NCBI GenBank assembly: GCA_036365515.1
Contig: CM070876.1
Span: forward strand, 93,815,300 to 93,879,299
Source: Torymus aiolomorphi
Taxonomy: Eukaryota; Arthropoda; Insecta; Hymenoptera; Torymidae
DNA length: 64,000 bases
Direction: 5' to 3'
Positions 57,074 through 64,000 of this stretch are shown piece by piece. The first letter of the stretch is position 1. Every line of letters starts with the position of its first letter. Made by a program: the position numbers and the translations under genes. The notes under the pieces were generated by a model that searched no databases, was not told where the DNA came from, and worked only from the letters and a program-made list of their open reading frames with translations.

Positions 57074-57777
57074 GTGGCAAACCGAGAAAGTCGAGAAAGA
57101 GAAGAAAGTGAAAATCAGCTCGAAACTACACAAAATAAGACAAATGGCCCTTATAGGGAAATCGTAGGTTCTCTTTTGTATTTAGTTAATACTGTCCGTC
57201 CTGATGTAGCATATGCTATAAACGTATTGAGTAGACATCAGAATGATGAGGAATGGAAAATGGTAAAACGAGTTTGTCGGTACTTAAAATATACTAAAAG
57301 TCTGGGTCTCGTATTTAGAGGAAAGATCGATGATTTACAGGGATTTTCAGATGCAAGCTTCGCTGACTGTAAAGGCTGACTTACAACGAGCGGCTTTGCG
57401 ATCAGACTGTACGGTGACACAGTTGGATATAGCTCTGTCAACTTGTCAAGCAGAGTTCGTTACGATGAGTGAAGCTTGCCAGGAAATGATATCCTTACAA
57501 AATTCCTTAAGTTTGATATTAATGAAATCCTTCTTGCACATGACTCTTTGGTGCGACAATATGGCTGCTATAGCCAGCTCTCAAGTGAGTTACACTAATA
57601 AGCTTAGACATATGACCGAAGTTAAAGAAAATTATGTCCGAGAATGCGTAACCAGAAATCTAGTAAAAACATGTTAGATTGCCTCTAAAGAACAAATAGC
57701 TGATATATTCACAAAGGCCTTGCCTTTTGAATTGCATGCTAAAATGATCGAATTGCTTATAAATCATAAATTAAAAT
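57074..57777 (+). pseudogene. pol: Copia 1 RNase H
   Basis: YREIVGSLLYLVNTVRPDVA, FSDASFADCKG (first acidic residue), then in shifted frames CQAEFVTMSEACQE, LWCDNMAAIA and ADIFTKALPFELHAKM. These are standard copia RNase H landmarks. The stop is at about 57777, and 130 bases later the 3' LTR begins. Confidence 0.85.
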
Positions 57778-57910
57778 AATAATTTAATCACTGTTTCTTT
57801 TCAAACGCTAATGCATAAACTGGGCTAAAGAAAACTCCAAGTCCGATGAAGCCATATCTCAGCCTGATGATGTGACCAAGACATACTGAAGAAATCTGCT
57901 CGGGAGAAAG

Positions 57911-58137
57911 TGTTGAGTATAAGCGAGCAGAGTTCTGCGTGTGTGTACAGTGTGTGAGAGACGGCAATCTCCGGATTGTCAGCGTGCATATGTATGTGTG
58001 TGATGTGCGCCGGGGCCTGCGTTCCCCCACTTCTGCGTCTCTCTTTCTAACGGCGAACCTGACAGCGGCGTTGCGGCGAGCGCCGTGTCCGCGCTCGCTC
58101 CTGCGCTGGCTCACTCTGTATCAAACGTTCGAGTAAC
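57911..58137 (+). repeat. Copia 1 3' LTR, truncated
   Basis: It matches the 5' LTR from TGTTGAGTATAAGC to CGTTCGAGTAAC, except for an insertion of about 15 bases (GTTCCCCCACTTCTG) near 58021. It then breaks into ACTCGGAATGATTTTTCAGTAGGG, a sequence end seen at two other junctions in the window. Confidence 0.85.
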
Positions 58138-58769
58138 ACTCGGAATGATTTTTCAGTAGGGTACTTTTCTGTTCTACGTCTTTATCTTCACTTCTTTGTC
58201 TCTACGTCTATGTCTCTAGTTTCTGTCTATACGTCTCTGTCTCTCCGACGCTGTCTCTACGCCTCTGTCTCTACGTCTTTGTCTCTCCGACTCTGCTTCA
58301 ATGTCTCTGTCTCTAATCTCTGTCTCTGAGTCTATGCCCCTGTCTCTGTCTCTACGTTTTTGTCTCTGTCTCTACGTCTCCCTCTACGTCTTTGCCTCTA
58401 TCCCTATGTCTCTACGTCTCTGTCTCTACGTATCTGTCTCTATTTTTTATCTGTATGTCTCTGTCTCAACGTTTCTGTCTATACGTCTTTGTTTCTCCAA
58501 CTCTGCTTCTACGTCTTTGTCTTTAATCTCTGTCTCTACATCTCTGTCACTAACTTCTCTGTCATTACGTCTCTGTCGATATGTGACTATGCTTGATCTT
58601 CCTGTCTCCCTAGAACTGACGTGATGTCTTTGTAAAATCACTTTTGTTTCTCACTCTCTTTCTGCGCTTCTGACTGTGCCTCTACGTCTCTGTCTCTACT
58701 TTCTGTCTGTACATCTCTGTCTCTACTTTTCTGTCTCTACGTCTCTGCTTCTATGTCTCTGGCTCTACG
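58138..58769. repeat. Degenerate CTCTGTCTCTACGT satellite, left part
   Basis: A pyrimidine-rich region made of imperfect words GTCTCTACGTCT and CTCTGTCTCT. Both strands stay open and produce Ser/Leu-Tyr-Val-rich ORFs that are not genes. The array is continued at 63547, after the copia 2 insertion. Confidence 0.85.
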
Positions 58770-59017
58770 TGTTAATTTAGGATGTGGAAGGCAGGGTTCT
58801 TCAAATAACCCACTCTGGTTAACAGCAACAACGTTTTATTCAATTACAGTACAGCTCTCTCTCTCTGATTACAACTGCTCTCGGCAGAGGACGGCGAACG
58901 AGTGAGTGCCCGCTTCGGCCGCTCGCTCTCGCTAGCTCTCCAGCTATGCTCGCGTGATGGCGCCACGCATGCGCTCTCTATTTCGCACGCTGACATAAAT
59001 GTACACGTATTCTAACA
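58770..59017 (-). repeat. Copia 2 3' LTR
   Basis: It starts TGTTAATTTAGG and ends TATTCTAACA. The minus-strand purine tract AAGGGGGCG lies directly inside it (59018-59026). Confidence 0.95.
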
Positions 59018-59057
59018 CGCCCCCTTACATTTATGTTTCTCGCAATTACAATATTCT

Positions 59058-61375
59058 TTAAATCAAATTCAATAAACTTCTCAAGTTTTCAAACCTTACT
59101 CGTCCAAGAGCTTTTGTCAAAATATCTGCAACATTTTTCTCTGTACTGACCTTAACAATATCAATTAATCCATTAACATAATTCTCATTTACAAAATGAT
59201 AATGTACTTCTATGTACTTTGATTTCTTTGTAAAATTACCAAATTTCGCAATGCTCACAGCGCCAGAATTGTCTTCATAAATATTTACAGGTTTCTTAAT
59301 TTCTATTTTAAAGTCACTTAACAAGTCTTTTAGTAATATTACTTCACTTACTGCTTCAGACAGTGCGACATATTCAGCAGCTGTCGAAGACTTAGTTACA
59401 CTTCCTTGTTTCCTCGATTTCCAATATATTACATTTCCATACAACTTAACAATATATCCAGTTGTCGACTTTCTGTCTACACAGTCTCCTGCCCAATCGG
59501 CATCTACATGACATTCAAGAATATCTACATTATTGTTTTTCTTAAATCTTAATTTTAAACTTTTAGTTAAATATAAATATTTTAAAATTCTTAAAGCATA
59601 TTTATAATGTGTCTCATCATAACAATTCTGAAATCTACTCAAATAATTTACGCTATAACTTATATCTAGTCTTGTTCCTGAGCTAATATACAAAAGTGCT
59701 CCTATCAAATTTCTATACTTTATTTTCTCATCTATCTCTTCAGCGGGTTCTAACTTTAAATTTTGTTCCATTGGAGTCTCATACAATTTTGCTTGTTCAA
59801 TCTGATATTTTCTAGCTAACGATTCAATATACTTTTCCTGATCTAAGGACATCTCATTTTTGTTTTCATCATATTCAATATTAATACCTAAATACATACT
59901 CACTTTATCTAAATCTTTCATCTGAAATCTTTCTTCTAACATTCCTTTTATGTAATTCAAATTTTGTCTTTTCTTACAACATATTAACAAATCATCCACA
60001 AATATAATTAAATATATAATCTCATCTCTTTCTCTTAAAGTATACAAACAATAATCATGTTCGCTTCTTACAAATCCTAAAGAACTTAAATAATTATTAA
60101 GACACTCATACCAAGGTCTTGGGCTTTCTCGCAAACCATACAACGCTTTATTTAATTTACAAACCCTTTCTGTTCCATCCTCATAACCTTCAGGCTGTTT
60201 AACAAATACTTTTGATTTAACTTTACCATTTAAAAACGCTGTTTCTACATCCATTTGCTCAATTAACAATCCGTTTTGGCAGCAATACGATAACAATACT
60301 TTCAAAGTTTGTGTTTTCGCAACAGGTGAATAAATGTCATCCAATACATCTGTTTGTTGGTAACCTCTTACCACTATTCTCGCTTTATATATATTTTCAC
60401 CTTTTTTAGTATAAATCCATTTTAAATCTAATATCTTTTCATTCTTTGGTTTTTCAACTAATACCCATGTTTTATTTTTCTCTAAACTATTCATTTCTTT
60501 GTTCATAGCTTCTACCCAAAAACTAGACTCATTACTATCTATAGCTTCTTTAAAGCTTACAGGACTATCTGCACTACAATAATTTACATAAATACATCCG
60601 CTATATACATAATTATCATCAAATCTACTAGGCTTTTTACTCGTTCTTTGTGACCTTCTTAAATCAGTTACTTCTTTAGCTTCATTTTCAGCATTTTCTA
60701 TATTATTCAAATTTTCATTTATATTTTCTACATGTTCATTTTCTTTATCAACATTTTTATTTAAACTCTCATTTTCTAAATCACTATCATCTAAGCCAAT
60801 ACATATTACATCTTCCTCAACGACATCAACGTGTCTTGCAACAATGACTCTATTGTTTATCAAAACTCTATACCCTGTTACATCATAACCTATCAACGTT
60901 CCTAACTCAGCCTTCCTATCCCATTTCGAATTTCTTTTGTTTTCCGGTACTCTAACAAATACTTTACTTCCGTATAATTTTAAATGCTTCGTGTCTGGTT
61001 TTTCATTTAAAAATATCTCATAAGGAGATTTATTTCTAACTAAGGTGTTAGCAATAGTTCTATTTTTTAAATAGGCTGCGGTGCAGACTACTTCTGGCCA
61101 AAATCTTCTTTCGATCTTAGACTCAGCTAACAAACACCTTGTACTATCCATAACCGTCCTATTGTACCTTTCTGCTGTACCGTTAAGCTCATGTACATAA
61201 GGTGGACATGTTTCTATTTCAATTCCCTTTTCTCTACATAATTTATACATGTCTTTATTCAAATATTCAGTACCATTATCACACCTTAATTTCTTAATTT
61301 TCTTTCCAGTCTTATTTTCAACTAAATTTATATATTCAATAAATTTATCATGTACTTCGTCTTTAGACTTAATTG
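59058..61375 (-). pseudogene. pol: Copia 2 integrase C-part, RT and RNase H
   Basis: One open frame continues from the stop at 61377 (TIKSKDEVHDKFIEY) to 59058; its first start-like codon is 61262. Integrase: LRCDNGTEYLNKDM and ELNGTAERYNRTV. RT: EQMDVETAFLNGKV, ALYGLRESPRPWYE, LIIFVDDLLI, DKVSMYLGINIEY. RNase H: HVDADWAGDCVDRKSTTGY, STAAEYVALSEAVSE, EDNSGAVSIA and VADILTKALGRV. This 770-codon stretch has no internal stop, consistent with a recent arrival. Confidence 0.93.
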
Positions 61376-61376
61376 T

Positions 61377-61703
61377 TTAAATTTTTGTTAATTTACTAAA
61401 ATCATCAATAAAAGTTATGAAATACTTTTCTCCTTTATAACCTACTGTATTGTGTGGTCCATTCAAATCTGTATGTACTATTTCTAATATATCTTTCGCT
61501 CTTTTCCTATTATTCTCAAACGGGATATTGTGCATTTTGTTTTCAATACACGTAGCACATTTATAGTAATCTGATTCTATTTCGTTAGGCAAACCTTTCA
61601 AAACATGATTTTTACACATTGTTTTCAAATAGTTAAAATTAACGTGCCCTAGAGTTCTATGCCATTTTTCCTTTAAAGTCATTTTCTCATTTTTAACTGT
61701 CAA
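61377..61703 (-). pseudogene. pol: Copia 2 pre-integrase and integrase N-part
   Basis: EKWHRTLGHVNFNYLKTMCK and CATCIENKM form the HHCC zinc-binding region; VHTDLNGPHNTVGYKGEKYF brings the first catalytic Asp. A single TAA at 61377-61379 separates it from the downstream frame. The upstream junction is a frameshift at about 61700. Confidence 0.88.
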
Positions 61704-62230
61704 ATTTGATTCTCTTGTTCTTTTTCAATAAAACTAGTCATTTTATACATTCTATCTTTTTTCCAAGCTATCGCAATTAATTTATTATTTTTATTATAAA
61801 TTTTACCACTATCACCGATACATACCACTTTACATTTATCAGTTACTTTAGCAAAACTCATTAAATTTCTGTCCATATCTTTTACGTAAAATACATTTTC
61901 TAATTCTATATCTATCTCTTCATTAAACGTTTTGAATTTACTTTTTACATGACCTACTTTTGTTGCTTTCAAAATTCTACCGTCTCCTACTTTTACATTA
62001 ATCGGTTCTTTCAATACAATTGCATCATTAAAATAATTTTCGTTATTTATCACGTGGTCTGTACAACCGCTATCTAAAATCCAATCTATCTTATTTTCGT
62101 TTACTTTACCGTTACTTATATTCGCAGACATTATTTCTACTGAAGTGCTCAACACTTCGCTCTTCTCGGTATTTTGATGACCGCTGCCGTTGTTGTCACT
62201 GCCTCTCGCGCCTCGGCCATGCTGTCGGTA
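61700..62230 (-). pseudogene. pol: Copia 2 protease
   Basis: WILDSGCTDHVINNENYF carries the DSG active site. The frame is the same as that of gag, separated from it by one TGA near 62231, so gag and pol form one frame as in other copia elements. It ends at EQENQI with a one-base shift into the next block. Confidence 0.88.
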
Positions 62231-63209
62231 TCAGCTCCTTCCACGCCGGTTGGAACTCGTTCCTCGCTGCTGTGTGTAGCCTCTGCCGTTGCCCCCTCCT
62301 CTCTGTGGCGCACGGCTTCCTCTGCCGCCTCCTTGCTGTGGCGCGCGATTCCCGGAATTGTTTTTCGTCGGGCAATCGTATTGTATGTGTCCTACACCAC
62401 CACATACATAACATGTCCTTTTATCCTCTCTTCTTTTCTCAAACGTAAACGCGTTTGATCTCGAATTCTCACTTTCACCATGTTTTTTCTTAAATTCGAA
62501 TTCCAATTTTGACTTCACAAATTCCACTGTTTTGTCCTTTTCAGCTAATGCGTCCACAATATCAACCATGTGTGACATACTTTCTGGTAGCGTTAATAAG
62601 AAGTAATTCAATTTATCTTCTTTCGTCACATTTTCTCCAGCATTTTTAAGTCGTTCACTAATTTTTCAAAGTTATTATAAAAGTCTGTCGGGTTCTCACT
62701 TTCTCCCATTTTCAAATCGAGCAGTCTTCTTTTACACAATAATTTACAGCACTACTTTTAACTAAGTAATTTTCATCCAACTTAGCAACCATTTTCTTTG
62801 CTGTTTCTTCTGAAATAATTAATTCTAGTTGTGTATTTGTCATGCTGTTCACTATATAGTTTTTAGCTTTTATCTCTTTCTTTTTCCACTCAACTTCTGT
62901 TATTGCTTCCGGTCTTTTATCATTTTCGATAGCTTCACTGCACTCTTTAAATTCCAAGAATAATTTTAACTTGTACTTCCATTTATCATAGTGTGTCCCA
63001 TCAAATACTTGTAACGTGAATCCTTTGTTCTCCGATGCCATCTCGCTTTCAACAGGAATTTCCTTTTTAACTTCCTTATTTTCAATATTGTAAAATTTGT
63101 CTTCACTTTCAGTTTCACTTGACTTTTCAATTTTTACTTTTGGTTCTTCTTTTACACTCATGTGTTTTCCTTTGTTCTTGCGCTCACCATGCGCTAAACT
63201 TAAAATCAC
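62231..63209 (-). pseudogene. gag: Copia 2 gag
   Basis: Two blocks: 62712-63209 (FDGTHYDKWKYKLKLFLEFK, typical copia gag N-core; VKSSAVNYC) and 62231-62629 (LNYFLLTLPESMSHMVDIVD, zinc knuckle CYVCGGVGHIQYDC, Arg/Gly-rich tail). They are separated by two one-base shifts, each in an A run, near 62700 and 62645. TGA near 62231 interrupts the gag-pol frame. Confidence 0.88.
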
Positions 63210-63287
63210 TTTTCCTTTTCGTGGAATTTAAAGTGTGTTACTGCTCTCGTAAAGAGAAACAGTACCGCACCAAAAACAAACCAGGCA

Positions 63288-63298
63288 CACTGCTACCA
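63288..63298 (-). other. Copia 2 primer-binding site
   Basis: Directly inside the 5' LTR the minus strand reads TGGTAGCAGTG. TGGTAGCAG is complementary to the 3' end of initiator tRNA-Met. Thus copia 2 seems to prime from the tRNA 3' end, whereas copia 1 carries the half-tRNA type site. Confidence 0.65.
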
Positions 63299-63546
63299 TG
63301 TTAATTTAGGATGTGGAAGGCAGGGTTCTTCAAATAACCCACTCTGGTTAACAGCAACAACGTTTTATTCAATTACAGTACAGCTCTCTCTCTCTGATTA
63401 CAACTGCTCTCGGCAGAGGACGGCGAACGAGTGAGTGCCCGCTTCGGCCGCTCGCTCTCGCTAGCTCTCCAGCTATACTCGCGTGATGGCGCCACGCATG
63501 CGCTCTCTATTTCGCACGCTGACATAAATGTACACGTATTCTAACA
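63299..63546 (-). repeat. Copia 2 5' LTR
   Basis: Nearly identical to 58770-59017. It contains a CTCTCTCTCT patch and CG-rich sequence in the centre. Confidence 0.95.
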
Positions 63547-63765
63547 CTACGTCACTCTCATTACATCTATGTCTCTGCGCCTCTGTCTCTACGTCTCTGT
63601 CTCTCCGACTCTATCTCTACGTCTCTGCCTCTGCATCTCTGTCTCTACGCGCCTATCTCTACGTCTCTGTCTTTACGACTCTGTTGCTATGTCTCTGTCT
63701 TCACTTCTCTGTCTTCACTTCTCTGTCTCCACGTCTCTATTTCCACATCTCAGTTACTAATTTGC
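63547..63765. repeat. Degenerate CTCTGTCTCTACGT satellite, right part
   Basis: Continuation of 58138-58769. It starts with the duplicated CTACG and shows the same GTCTCTACGTCTCTGTCTCT words. Confidence 0.85.
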
Positions 63766-63789
63766 AGCAAGTTGTTGTAACTGAATTAT

Positions 63790-64000
63790 TGGATCTTTTA
63801 AAATATAAACAAAACTCTAGTGTAAAGTGAGCGTTGCGAGAATTTACCAATATAGAACAAAAGTATTTTATCGTTCAATGTATGTTTAAGACAGTCTGAG
63901 GGGAGGGGGGGGCGAGTAGGGTAAGGAATATTTTAAAGTATACACAAAATTCTAGTATAAAGCGAGCATTGCGAGAATTTACTAATAGAGCAAAAGTATT
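63790..64000. repeat. Two ~70-bp direct repeats at the window end
   Basis: AAACAAAACTCTAGTGTAAAG through GCGAGAATTTACCAATATAG (63795-63868) recurs in diverged form at 63937-64000, about 143 bases apart. Between them is a G-rich run (63898-63911). The array is cut by the window edge. Confidence 0.7.

Larger units (their letters stand above)
49977..58137 (+). mobile_element. Ty1/copia element 1, old and rearranged
   Basis: Both ends carry LTR sequence starting TGTTGAGTATAAGCGAGCAG (49977 and 57911). Order inside: palindromic leader, gag, zinc knuckles, protease, integrase, RT, RNase H, the copia arrangement. A purine tract CGGGAGAAAG lies directly before the 3' LTR. Multiple stops and frameshifts and LTR divergence mark it as inactive. 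The 3' LTR is cut at 58137. It is inserted in the gypsy relic. Confidence 0.9.
58770..63546 (-). mobile_element. Ty1/copia element 2, young, minus strand
   Basis: 248-base LTRs at 58770-59017 and 63299-63546 are nearly identical (one difference noticed, CTATGCTCG versus CTATACTCG). CTACG precedes the left LTR and follows the right LTR: a perfect 5-bp duplication. The internal region holds gag, protease, integrase, RT and RNase H in copia order on the minus strand. Confidence 0.95.

Noticed and set aside
58301..58624. Ser/Leu/Tyr-rich ORFs
   Set aside because: Low-complexity satellite translation; same for 63528-63830.

Overview
The window is AT-rich eukaryotic DNA, almost certainly from an insect genome. 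The evidence is short GT-AG introns, Penelope, Ty3/gypsy, Ty1/copia, mariner, hAT and LINE sequences of arthropod type, and a copia primer site matching an initiator-tRNA half as in Drosophila copia. AT-rich DNA with CpG-rich LTR islands suggests a hymenopteran (ant or wasp), but I cannot prove this from sequence alone. There is no bacterial-style gene organisation and no complete conserved host gene. The window is a graveyard of transposons nested in one another, with one spliced transposase-like gene and two duplicated host-type exon cassettes.

Layout. 1-1468: repeats and a 140-bp satellite. 1469-11490: minus-strand Ty3/gypsy element with two ~1.05-kb LTRs, a 4-bp target duplication, tRNA-Lys-type primer site, gag, pol and an extra coiled-coil ORF downstream of integrase. 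It is inserted in the 140-bp satellite, which resumes at 11491. 12541-16290: Penelope-like element in head-to-head inverted form, ending in a hammerhead-like motif. 16744-19082: five-exon gene with a Mutator-like transposase domain and a DEDDh exonuclease. 21365-24180: direct duplication of a segment carrying two coiled-coil exons on the minus strand, with foldback and MITE insertions. 25205-26278: solo LTR of the same gypsy family.

27929-31782: decayed hAT transposase on the minus strand, followed in the same frame, after one stop codon, by a Ulp1-type protease with a C-terminal PHD finger. 32530-38155: second Penelope-like inverted dimer, broken by a 3.18-kb Tc1/mariner element (34691-37872) full of AGGTCA half-sites and a 30-bp minisatellite. 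39690-40290: inverted array of 90-bp repeats. 40768-47230: TTAA-type MITEs, a frame-broken ORF, two LINE fragments, a long CT tract and a copia integrase scrap between 195-bp inverted arms.

48290-49976: gypsy relic lacking reverse transcriptase. 49977-58137: old plus-strand copia element whose leader forms a 197-bp-arm palindrome and whose gag appears to be split by a 1.7-kb intron. 58138-63835: a CTCTGTCTCTACGT-like degenerate satellite split by a very young minus-strand copia element (58770-63546) with near-identical LTRs and a perfect 5-bp duplication.

The elements do not form a pathway. They record serial insertion, palindrome formation and decay. The most unusual items are the hAT/Ulp1/PHD reading frame, the Mutator-exonuclease gene, the antisense initiator-tRNA primer site inside the copia palindrome, the in-frame tandem exon cassettes, and the gypsy accessory ORF preceded by splice-acceptor-like sequence.
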